6,983 nt of DNA, from the NCBI GenBank assembly GCA_030605705.1, contig JAUWHU010000326.1, forward strand, positions 1-6,983, read 5' to 3'. Position 1 is the first letter of the stretch; every line of letters starts with the position of its first letter. The notes under the pieces were generated by a model that was not told the DNA's origin, searched no databases, and saw only the letters and a program-made list of their open reading frames with translations. A program made the translations under genes and the position numbers. Shown one piece after another: positions 1 to 5,132 of this stretch. The DNA is from Thermoflexia bacterium (GTDB lineage Bacteria > Chloroflexota > Anaerolineae > B4-G1 > SLSP01).

Positions 1-10
1 AGTTTAAAAT

Positions 11-40
11 CTCTGCGCTCTCTGTGTCCTCTGTGGTGAA
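11..40. repeat. Single arm of a dispersed 10-bp-periodic repeat
   Basis: Read on the minus strand this stretch has three related blocks about 10 bp apart (CCACAGAG, then ACACAGAG, then GCGCAGAG). That is the layout of the arms of the complete inverted repeats at 1978-2043 and 2187-2288, but no matching second arm is visible here; it may lie left of the window. It lies downstream of the CBS/ATPase gene and has no T-run that would make it an obvious terminator. Confidence 0.5.
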
Positions 41-85
41 ATTCTTAGTTTTTTCAGTAGACTCACCATTCATCATTTGCCATTC

Positions 86-1051
86 TCAAGCGCTCTCTTC
101 AGGCGGTACGTAGAAGATCATCTCGATGCGGGTGCCGCTGCCGATTGCCGACCAGATATGCATCTCGTCGGTGCAGCGTTCGATGTTTGTCAAGCCCATG
201 CCTGCTCCAAAGCCCATTTCCCGCGCGGTTTCTGAGGCGGTGGTGTAGCCCGGCTGGCGGGCCAGTTCGACGTTGGCAATACCCGGTCCGGTATCGTGGG
301 CCACCACGGTGATCTTCTCCGGCTGGATCTTGACCACGATGTGGCCGCCGTCGTCGGTGTGGATGATCAGGTTGATTTCGGCCTCGTAGGCCGCAATGGC
401 GACCCGGCGGGATAGTTGGGGGGTAGCGCCGATCTGCAAGAGCGCTTTCTTGACCTGCGCGGAAGCCCGTCCCCCCTGTGTGAAGTCGTTGGGCCGCACG
501 TGATAACTCAGGATCAGGCTGGTCTCGTCGGACACCAGCGCCTCAAAGAAATAGCGTGGCTGGCGTTCCCGTCCCAGTCGCTCGACGCGATCATAAGCTT
601 GTTGGAGCGCGCCCAGCAAGCCGAGCATGATGTCACCCTTAGTCAGGATGCCGGCCAACTTCCCGTCCTCGTCCAACACCAGCAAGCGCCCGATTCCCTG
701 CCGTTCCAGCTGCTTCAGGGCTTCAAAGACCGGTTCCTCCGGGTGAGCGGTGAGCACCTGCGGAGTCATGAACCGGCTGACGGGCGTGTCCAGGGCGTGT
801 TGTTCCAGAGCGAGAATTAAGTCCTCCACACTGACAACCCCCACCAGCGTTTCCTCATCAACGATGGGAATGCCGGAGATGCGGTGGCTACGCAGGAGTT
901 CTTTGACCTCCTGCATCGAGGCCGTGGAGGGCAGGGTAGTGATCTCTGTCGTCATCACCCGTGAGACTTTCAGCTCACAGGTCAGCTCGTGGAGTATGGA
1001 GAGGGGCAGGTCTTTCCCCATGCGGGCGAAGAGGGAAAATTGTTGGCTCAT
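86..1051 (-). CDS. Two-CBS-domain protein fused to an anti-sigma-type (GHKL) ATPase domain
   Basis: The 321-residue protein has two CBS domains (about 29-85 and 91-150), a short helical linker and a C-terminal HATPase_c domain (about 170-316). The ATPase motifs are visible: the N-box E223...N227, the G1 box D253-T-G-P-G257, the G2 glycines GFGAGMGL (280-287) and the G3 turn GSGT (304-307). There is no histidine-kinase phosphoacceptor domain, so by family knowledge it resembles RsbW/SpoIIAB-like serine kinases or anti-sigma factors rather than a sensor kinase. CBS pairs commonly bind adenine nucleotides, so I infer a cytoplasmic regulator whose ATPase or kinase output follows energy charge. 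Its partner is not in the window. The ATG overlaps the TGA of the DRTGG gene by 4 bp, which implies translational coupling. No signal peptide or membrane segment is seen. Confidence 0.9.
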   Translation of the reverse strand: MSQQFSLFARMGKDLPLSILHELTCELKVSRVMTTEITTLPSTASMQEVKELLRSHRISGIPIVDEETLVGVVSVEDLILALEQHALDTPVSRFMTPQVLTAHPEEPVFEALKQLERQGIGRLLVLDEDGKLAGILTKGDIMLGLLGALQQAYDRVERLGRERQPRYFFEALVSDETSLILSYHVRPNDFTQGGRASAQVKKALLQIGATPQLSRRVAIAAYEAEINLIIHTDDGGHIVVKIQPEKITVVAHDTGPGIANVELARQPGYTTASETAREMGFGAGMGLTNIERCTDEMHIWSAIGSGTRIEMIFYVPPEESA

Positions 1052-1413
1052 TGTTGCTGCACTGTAGGCAACTTGCCCATGCCCGGCAGTCCTGCCTGGT
1101 ACAATAGCCCGGAGGTCTCGTACATCGTGTAGGGGGAAAGGAGAATTCCGATCCCGATCTCTTGGGCCAGTTCGAGCAGCGCTGCGGGAGGGCGTTTCCC
1201 GCGCGCGAAGAGGATGACGGGCATATCGGACATCTCGGCTGTGCGCACGGCCTGGAGGTTGGTCATGCCGGTGATCATCAACATCTGGGGTTGGGCGAAC
1301 GCCAGGATGTCGCTCATCAGGTCGGCGGCAAAGGCGCGATCTACCTCGATGTCTACCGCCGGCGGAACGAGAATCTCACCAGCAATAGCCTCGATAATTT
1401 CTTTGACTTTCAT
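1048..1413 (-). CDS. DRTGG-domain protein (121 aa)
   Basis: This short cytoplasmic protein starts MKVKEIIEAIAGEIL and is covered by one DRTGG domain, with the recognisable segments VDRAFAADLMSDIL (24-37), ITGMTNLQAVRTAEM (47-61) and PVILFARGKRP (65-75). DRTGG domains also occur next to CBS pairs and in phosphotransacetylase-like proteins; their ligand and activity are poorly known, so I assign no reaction. I chose the ATG at 1413 because AAGGGAG lies about 8 bases upstream and the family N-terminus begins there. An in-frame ATG at 1497 would add 28 residues of low-complexity, unrelated sequence and would leave only a few bases of leader after the predicted promoter. The stop overlaps the next start (ATGA), so this gene and the CBS/ATPase gene form an operon and their products may act together. 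Confidence 0.85.
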   Translation of the reverse strand: MKVKEIIEAIAGEILVPPAVDIEVDRAFAADLMSDILAFAQPQMLMITGMTNLQAVRTAEMSDMPVILFARGKRPPAALLELAQEIGIGILLSPYTMYETSGLLYQAGLPGMGKLPTVQQQ

Positions 1414-1510
1414 CAGTATGCTCCCTTGTGCCTCTCCCCGCTTGTTTCTGCTCCGGTTTTCGAGGGGGTAGTTTTCGCGGCCAGCAGGCGCCGGCAAGAA
1501 TTTGACCGCT

Positions 1511-1539
1511 ATTATACCTTGAATCTGGGGTGGGGCGAA
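1511..1539 (-). promoter_or_regulatory. Candidate promoter of the DRTGG-CBS/ATPase operon
   Basis: On the minus strand a perfect -10 hexamer TATAAT (1516-1511) is preceded after 17 bp by a poor -35, TTCGCC (1539-1534). Transcription would start near 1504, giving a leader of about 90 nt before the ATG at 1413. The weak -35 suggests either an activator or another sigma factor. Confidence 0.5.
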
Positions 1540-1553
1540 TTAGAGGCGAGCGT

Positions 1554-1595
1554 TCAGTTGTCAGCCGTTAGCCGTCAGCCATCAGCCGTCAGTGA
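1554..1595. repeat. TCAGCCG heptamer tandem array (6 units)
   Basis: Six consecutive 7-bp units can be read: TCAGTTG, TCAGCCG, TTAGCCG, TCAGCCA, TCAGCCG and TCAGTGA. The units differ at one to three bases. The 7-bp period matches the two arrays near the tRNA (5392-5458 and 5479-5539), although the sequence is different. It resembles the short tandemly repeated repetitive heptamers described in cyanobacteria. Confidence 0.8.
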
Positions 1596-1617
1596 CTTCA
1601 AGCTATGGCCGGTCTCA

Positions 1618-1712
1618 TTGGGGGCTTTCTGCCCCAAACTGCGCGACCGAGCCACTTCTGGGCGTAGTGGCGACTTCAGTCGCTCTGAACGACTAAAATT
1701 ATCACTACGAGC
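1618..1712. repeat. Cluster of short palindromes (REP-like)
   Basis: Several dyads follow each other: GGGGC/GCCCC around TTTCT (1621-1635), GCCACT/AGTGGC (1651-1656 and 1666-1671), GCGACT/AGTCGC with a 2-bp centre (1670-1683), and an outer CGTAGTG/CACTACG pair (1663-1669 and 1703-1709). The right end reads CACTACGAGC. Its CTACGAG core also ends the inverted repeats at 2467-2544 and 5133-5203, suggesting a related family. Confidence 0.6.
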
Positions 1713-1729
1713 AAAATTGCCAATGTCCA

Positions 1730-1855
1730 GATTCCTAGTAGGAATCGCATACATTCCTAGTAGGAACCACATACGTTCCTAGTAGGAACCGCATACGTTC
1801 CTAGTAGGAACCGCATACGTTCTTAGTAAGAACACAACACGTTCCTACTAAGAAC
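1730..1855. repeat. Six 15-bp palindromes at exact 22-bp spacing
   Basis: The unit is GTTCCTA-G-TAGGAAC followed by a 7-bp linker, usually CGCATAC. Palindrome centres fall at 1738, 1760, 1782, 1804, 1826 and 1848, always 22 bp apart. Copy 1 is a 17-bp palindrome (GATTCCTAGTAGGAATC). Copy 2 begins with A and so loses one outer pair. Copies 3 and 4 are identical. Copy 5 has the matched change GTTCTTA/TAAGAAC, which keeps the dyad. Copy 6 has one mismatched pair and an inverted centre base. The linkers are conserved too, so this is a tandem repeat and not a CRISPR array. The spacing puts every site on nearly the same face of the helix, as for an array of operator sites. The binding partner is unknown. 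Confidence 0.9.
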
Positions 1856-1862
1856 CAGGCGA

Positions 1863-1912
1863 AACCCCCTTCTACGCGAATGTATCGCCGAAGAAGGGGG
1901 TTGCATCTTTTT
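1863..1912 (+). terminator. Hairpin with T-run, possible plus-strand terminator
   Basis: An 11-bp perfect stem (AACCCCCTTCT at 1863-1873 with AGAAGGGGGTT at 1892-1902) encloses an 18-base loop that itself can form GCGA/TCGC (1876-1879 and 1885-1888). TTTTT at 1908-1912 follows on the plus strand after a 5-base gap, so it is an imperfect intrinsic terminator. No plus-strand gene precedes it. It would end a transcript reading through the palindrome array, or it may simply be another structural repeat. Confidence 0.45.
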
Positions 1913-1977
1913 AGGACTTGGCCGTTTAGTATCATCTCAATAATCCGGGGCGTCTCGAGCCGGTCTTGCTCTTTTCT

Positions 1978-2043
1978 GCCACGAATTACACGAATTTCAC
2001 TAATTTTCCTCTCTTTTTCGTGTTAATTCGTGAAATTCGTGGC
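1978..2043. repeat. Long inverted repeat, ACGAATT type
   Basis: The outer arms GCCACGAATT (1978-1987) and AATTCGTGGC (2034-2043) match perfectly. Inner arms CACGAATT (1989-1996) and AATTCGTG (2025-2032) match as well, and a third degenerate block (CACTAATTTTC) leads into the loop. The related blocks are about 10 bp apart within each arm. The whole can fold into one long hairpin or present repeated sites on one helix face. No coding capacity is seen. Confidence 0.8.
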
Positions 2044-2186
2044 TGATTTTTGCTACACCCCATGATTTGCCCCCACTTTTTGAGAAGATACGCCGTTTAT
2101 AACTTCGCATTTTTCACCGCGAAAAAGAAAAGTGCGAGATTGTTTTTGGACAACTCCTAACCTGGACAAGCCAGAACCAAAAATCT

Positions 2187-2288
2187 AACCACAGATTGGT
2201 GAGCACTGCCTGCTCACACTACGCACAGATTTTCACTGATTTTCTCTCATTCTTTACCCAATCTGTGTAATCCGTGAAATCTGTGGTT
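2187..2288. repeat. Long inverted repeat, ACAGATT type, interrupted by a 26-bp hairpin insert
   Basis: The outer arms AACCACAGATT (2187-2197) and AATCTGTGGTT (2278-2288) are perfect, and inner blocks CACAGATT (2224-2231) and AATCTGTG lie inside. The plan is that of the element at 1978-2043, with a different base sequence. Where that element has a single base between the first two blocks, this one carries 26 bp (2198-2223) containing GTGAGCA-CTGCC-TGCTCAC, a perfect 7-bp hairpin. The insert looks like a small palindrome that entered an existing repeat. Confidence 0.75.
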
Positions 2289-2315
2289 CATTTTCTGCCA
2301 TAAAAAACAAGCATC

Positions 2316-2437
2316 TTGTCGATAAGGTACTACGCATTGTCCGGGACTTGGCCCGGAAAATGAGGCCCCTACGGGGCAGTTGGCAAGATGACACTTGGAG
2401 TGCTATGGTTGGCACTTATCGACAATATTTTGTCGAT
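2316..2437. repeat. Inverted-repeat element with TTGTCGATAAG ends
   Basis: TTGTCGATAAG (2316-2326) and CTTATCGACAA (2415-2425) are perfect 11-bp terminal inverted repeats bounding 110 bp. The right end also takes part in a second perfect hairpin, ATCGACAA-TATT-TTGTCGAT (2418-2437). Inside lie two more hairpins, CCGGG/CCCGG (2341-2356) and GCCCC/GGGGC (2365-2377). There is no open frame and no clear target-site duplication. It could be a miniature non-autonomous element or a structured RNA. Confidence 0.55.
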
Positions 2438-2466
2438 GTTGACGCTGTAAGCGCCTAAAGTGGCCC

Positions 2467-2563
2467 GGCTACGAGCTGGCAGCGCCTGCGGCGCTACGCT
2501 TGCGGAGGCTACACCAGGCCCGCAGGGCCTTCCACCTCGTAGCCCGAATGTTTACATTCGGGC
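2467..2563. repeat. Compound palindrome downstream of rny
   Basis: Outer arms GGCTACGAG (2467-2475) and CTCGTAGCC (2536-2544) enclose two perfect 6-bp hairpins, AGCGCC/GGCGCT (2481-2495) and AGGCCC/GGGCCT (2516-2530). Next to them stands a 9-bp stem, GCCCGAATG-TTTA-CATTCGGGC (2542-2563), which shares three bases with the outer arm, so the two folds compete slightly. It lies 19 bp past the rny stop. No T-run follows on the minus strand, so it would act as a 3'-end stabiliser or Rho-type boundary rather than an intrinsic terminator. Confidence 0.65.
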
Positions 2564-2581
2564 GAGCTCTTAGCCGGATAG

Positions 2582-4111
2582 TTACTTGGCGTATTCCACG
2601 GCCCGCGTCTCGCGGATCACCGTAACTTTGACCTGGCCGGGATACTGCATTGTCTCCTCGATCTTGTGGGCCACGTCACGCGAAAGGCGCAGCGCAGCCA
2701 GGTCATCAATTTCGCCGGGCTTGACGATGATCCGTACCTCGCGGCCGGCCTGGATGGCGAAGGCTTCATCTACCCCCTTGAAGGAGCTCGAGATCTCCTC
2801 CAGGGTGCGGATGCGCTTGATATAGCGCTCCAGGCTCTCACGCCGAGCACCGGGGCGCGCGCCGGAGATGGCATCCGCGATCTCAACGATAACGGCTTCG
2901 AGGGAGGTCTGTTCCACATCGCGGTGGTGCGCCTCGATGCAATTGATCACCCCGGCTGGCGCGCCGTAACGGCGCGCCAGGTCCGCGCCGATGGCGGCAT
3001 GGGTTCCTTCAATCTCAAAATCCACTGCCTTGCCGATGTCGTGCAGCAAGCCGCCTCTGCGGGCCAACTCCTCATCGGCGCCCAATTCGGCGGCCAGCAG
3101 GCTGGAAAGTTTCGCGACCTCAATGGCGTGCGCCAATTGATTCTGGCCGTAGCTGGTGCGGAAGTAAAGCTGCCCCAGGAGTTTGATGAGCTCAGGATGC
3201 AAGCCGGGTACCTTGGCCTCGTAAACGGCGCGCTCACCCTCTTCACGGATGGTCGTTTCGACTTCCTGGCGGGCCTTATTCAGCACCTTCTCGATCCGCG
3301 CCGGGTGGATACGGCCATCGGCGACGAGACGGTGCATGGCGCGTGCCGCGATCTCGCGGCGGACGGGATCGAAGGCTGAGATGGTGATCACTTCTGGGGT
3401 ATCGTCAACGACGACGTCCACGCCGGCTTTCTGCTCAAAGACGCGGATATTCCGTCCCCCGCGCCCGATGATGCGTCCTTTGAGCTCGTCGGAGGAAATA
3501 TCAACTGTCTTGGTGGTCAGTTCGGCTACCGGCTCGCTGGCCAGCCGTTGCACGGCGGTGACGATGATCTTACGGGCGCGCAGCTCGGCCTCCTCTTTCG
3601 CGCGCTGTTCCTCTTCACGGATCACACGCGCCATGTCCTGGCGGGTTCCCACGGCGACTTTCTCCAACAAGATCTCACGTGCTTCTTCTAAGGAGAGATT
3701 GGCGACCCGCTCCAGCTCGGCTCGTTGCAGTGCCTCCTGTTTTTCCAGATCGTTCCAGCGCCGATCCAGGGTGCTCTGCCGTTTGCTAAGTTGTTGCTCT
3801 TTTTGATCCATTTGTTCCTGACGGCTGTCCATTTGTTCGCGCCGGCGTTGGGTCCTTTCCTCGTCCTGACGTAGCTGCCGGCGGCGGGTTTCCAATTCCT
3901 GCTCCGCTGCTTCGCGCATTTGGTGCGCTTCATCTCTGGCGGTCAGGATGATGTCCCGAGCTTGTTTCTCGGACTCGTCCAGGAGACGTTTTTTCATAGC
4001 CTGGAGGTTGCCCATCTGCTCCTGGTAACGCTGTTGGCGCATCAGGTAGCCGATGATACCTCCTACCGCTAACCCCAGGAGGGCTGCAATCACAATTTGA
4101 AATCCTGCCAT
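2582..4111 (-). CDS. rny: Ribonuclease Y
   Basis: This is the membrane-anchored endoribonuclease that starts decay of many mRNAs in bacteria without RNase E. The 509 residues match the usual family length. Residues 4-24 form an N-terminal membrane helix, about 30-170 a charged coiled coil, 205-265 a KH RNA-binding domain with IIGRGGRNIR (214-223), and about 320-420 the HD domain with H328, the metal-binding H357-D358 of LLHDIGKA, AHHRD (394-398) and D413. The KH loop is GRGG where GREG is usual; the GxxG frame is kept. Translation starts 1 bp after the recX stop, with GAGGA about 8 bases ahead inside recX, so the genes are probably coupled. In Firmicutes rny lies close to recA; here recX holds the neighbouring place. 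A compound palindrome follows the stop codon. Confidence 0.97.
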   Translation of the reverse strand: MAGFQIVIAALLGLAVGGIIGYLMRQQRYQEQMGNLQAMKKRLLDESEKQARDIILTARDEAHQMREAAEQELETRRRQLRQDEERTQRRREQMDSRQEQMDQKEQQLSKRQSTLDRRWNDLEKQEALQRAELERVANLSLEEAREILLEKVAVGTRQDMARVIREEEQRAKEEAELRARKIIVTAVQRLASEPVAELTTKTVDISSDELKGRIIGRGGRNIRVFEQKAGVDVVVDDTPEVITISAFDPVRREIAARAMHRLVADGRIHPARIEKVLNKARQEVETTIREEGERAVYEAKVPGLHPELIKLLGQLYFRTSYGQNQLAHAIEVAKLSSLLAAELGADEELARRGGLLHDIGKAVDFEIEGTHAAIGADLARRYGAPAGVINCIEAHHRDVEQTSLEAVIVEIADAISGARPGARRESLERYIKRIRTLEEISSSFKGVDEAFAIQAGREVRIIVKPGEIDDLAALRLSRDVAHKIEETMQYPGQVKVTVIRETRAVEYAK

Positions 4112-4112
4112 T

Positions 4113-4760
4113 TTAGTATTCCTCGCTTTCTGTAATGTTATTGGAGTCAGGAGAGGAATAGCGCGCGACGATATCGCGGATGATCTCGTAGGGAAATCCT
4201 CGACGGGCCAGCCGTTGGCTAAGACGTTTTTGGAATTGCTGGGGTGGGAGGCGCGTCAGTCGCTGTGCCTGTTGGTGAGCGCAGCGTTCGGCAGCCTCTT
4301 CCTCGTCGTATGTTGCCAGCGTCGCAGCTATGATCGGCGCCGGCACTCCCTTCTGTCGCAATTCATGCACCAGGGCGCGTCGCCCTCGGGGGCGAAAGCG
4401 GGTCCGGTTTTCCACCCAGAAACCGGCGAATGTCTCATCATTCACCAGTGCGGCCCGTTTCAGCCGTTCGAGAACCTCATCCACTACCGGCGCGGAGAAT
4501 TGGCGTTTACGGAGATAACGTCGCAGCTCTGCCTCGCTACGTGGACGGTAGGTGAGAAAATCCAAAGATTTCTCGTGAGCTTGCTTCAGTTCATCGGTGG
4601 CTTTGAGGTTTGCTATCTCTGCGTCAGATAGCTCCTCCCCAACGCGGAGGCGCACGGCTTCCACGTCTGCCAGACCGAAGGCAAACTCCCCGTCTAAGTA
4701 GACATTCACCCGATCCCGGGAACGTTTTTGGGGTTCCAGGGCGCTAATTCTACCGGCCAT
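4113..4760 (-). CDS. recX: Regulatory protein RecX
   Basis: RecX binds RecA filaments and limits RecA activity in recombination and the SOS response. The 215-residue protein has the N-terminal region typical of the longer RecX forms (VNVYLDGEFAFGL, 18-30). Three helical repeats follow: LDFLTYRPRSEAELRRYL (66-83), LVNDETFAGFWVENR (105-119) leading to GRRALVHELRQKGV (126-139), and RLSQRLARRGFPYEIIRDIV (179-198). The ATG at 4760 has GGAG five bases upstream. recA is not next to it in this window; the partner is rny, one base downstream. A perfect 14-bp hairpin followed by TTGTTTT ends just before the ribosome binding site, so expression may depend on leader structure. I see no GAAC-N4-GTTC type SOS box near the predicted promoter. 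Confidence 0.93.
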   Translation of the reverse strand: MAGRISALEPQKRSRDRVNVYLDGEFAFGLADVEAVRLRVGEELSDAEIANLKATDELKQAHEKSLDFLTYRPRSEAELRRYLRKRQFSAPVVDEVLERLKRAALVNDETFAGFWVENRTRFRPRGRRALVHELRQKGVPAPIIAATLATYDEEEAAERCAHQQAQRLTRLPPQQFQKRLSQRLARRGFPYEIIRDIVARYSSPDSNNITESEEY

Positions 4761-4776
4761 TTCCTCTCCAAAACAA

Positions 4777-4808
4777 GCGCGGCTATGGTCGAGAGACCAT
4801 AGCCGCGC
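4777..4808 (-). terminator. 14-bp hairpin with T-rich tail before recX (attenuator-like)
   Basis: On the minus strand GCGCGGCTATGGTC and GACCATAGCCGCGC pair perfectly around a TCTC loop, and TTGTTTT (4776-4770) follows directly, then the GGAGAGG ribosome binding site of recX. This is the form of an intrinsic terminator, but it lies inside the leader, so it would act as an attenuator or end an upstream small RNA. The UCUC loop is complementary to GAGA in the ribosome binding site, which could add translational control. Confidence 0.6.
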
Positions 4809-5082
4809 CGGATGAGCTCAAGCAGCCGTTCTAGTCAATCAGAACGGCTCCATATAACTCTCTTAACCAACGATCTCCACAGCCGTACAGTACAAATCCC
4901 AGGGCCGGAAGATTGCCGGCAAACCCATTACAAAAACGCCACATCAGGGACCTGTTTTAGGCCCCCACGTTCAGGTTCTTTTCACAATGACCGGGCTACA
5001 GTTTCCCAACACAGGATCGCCACGCATCCTGCACTATTGATTCAAGCAGCTCTCCCTATCAGCGGGTGAGCGACCATATCTA
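4809..5082 (-). other. Structured leader of recX-rny, or separate small RNA
   Basis: Between the promoter and the attenuator-like stem, the minus strand can form five hairpins: GCTC-A-CCC/GGG-A-GAGC (5049-5071), CAGGAT/ATCCTG (5012-5031), GGGGCCT/AGGTCCC with one G-U pair (4947-4965), GCCGG/CCGGC (4904-4920) and AGCCGTTCT/AGAACGGCT (4824-4849). TATGGTCG near the 5' end (5078-5071) is complementary to CGACCATA (4791-4784) of the attenuator, which would close a structure of about 295 nt. No open frame here has a ribosome binding site. I could not match it to SRP RNA, RNase P RNA, tmRNA or a T-box; a resemblance to 6S RNA is too weak to claim. Confidence 0.5.
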
Positions 5083-5088
5083 AGTCAT

Positions 5089-5117
5089 AGTGTACAATGG
5101 AAAGGAATTTTTGGCAA
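5089..5117 (-). promoter_or_regulatory. Promoter for the recX-rny leader
   Basis: On the minus strand TTGCCA (5117-5112; five of six consensus bases) is followed after 17 bp by TACACT (5094-5089; four of six). The start point would be near 5082, about 320 nt before the recX ATG. Confidence 0.6.
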
Positions 5118-5132
5118 GGGGACGATTGTGAC

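Larger units (their letters stand above)
1414..2581. other. Gene-free, repeat-rich intergenic region
   Basis: I find no credible gene in this 1.17-kb stretch on either strand. The longest open frames here have no ribosome binding site, run through palindromes and heptamer arrays, and encode compositions with no recognisable motif. The content is a promoter (1511-1539), a heptamer array, palindrome clusters, a 22-bp periodic palindrome array, a hairpin with a T-run and several inverted-repeat elements, each listed separately. In 1913-1977 I see nothing. In 2044-2186 I see only a weak hairpin (TTTTTC/GAAAAA near 2110-2126). Base composition changes sharply between AT-rich and GC-rich elements, as expected for accumulated non-coding repeats. 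Confidence 0.8.

Noticed and set aside
1048..1497. Longer DRTGG protein starting at 1497
   Set aside because: The extra 28 residues are unlike the family, no ribosome binding site precedes 1497, and the AAGGGAG before 1413 fits the shorter protein.
1162..1782. 206-codon plus-strand frame
   Set aside because: It lies opposite the DRTGG gene and then runs into heptamer and palindrome repeats; no motif and no ribosome binding site.
1767..1820. LexA boxes (GAAC-N4-GTTC)
   Set aside because: GAAC and GTTC between palindromes are 7 bases apart rather than 4, and no SOS gene is directly downstream.
1730..1855. CRISPR array
   Set aside because: The units are only 22 bp and the short linkers are themselves nearly identical; there are no unique spacers and no cas genes.
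2542..2563. Intrinsic terminator of rny
   Set aside because: The stem is strong, but no T-run follows it on the minus strand.
2666..3379. 237-codon plus-strand frame inside rny
   Set aside because: It overlaps conserved KH and HD coding sequence on the other strand and shows no motif of its own.
3249..3806. 185-codon plus-strand frame inside rny
   Set aside because: It is Ser/Arg-rich translation antisense to the RNase Y coding region, with no recognisable domain; rny explains the sequence fully.
4812..5069. 85-codon plus-strand frame in the recX leader
   Set aside because: No ribosome binding site or motif is seen, and the stretch is better explained as structured leader on the minus strand.
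4809..5082. SRP RNA, RNase P RNA, tmRNA, T-box or 6S RNA
   Set aside because: The conserved cores of the first four are absent; likeness to 6S is one short stretch without a convincing bubble and closing stem.
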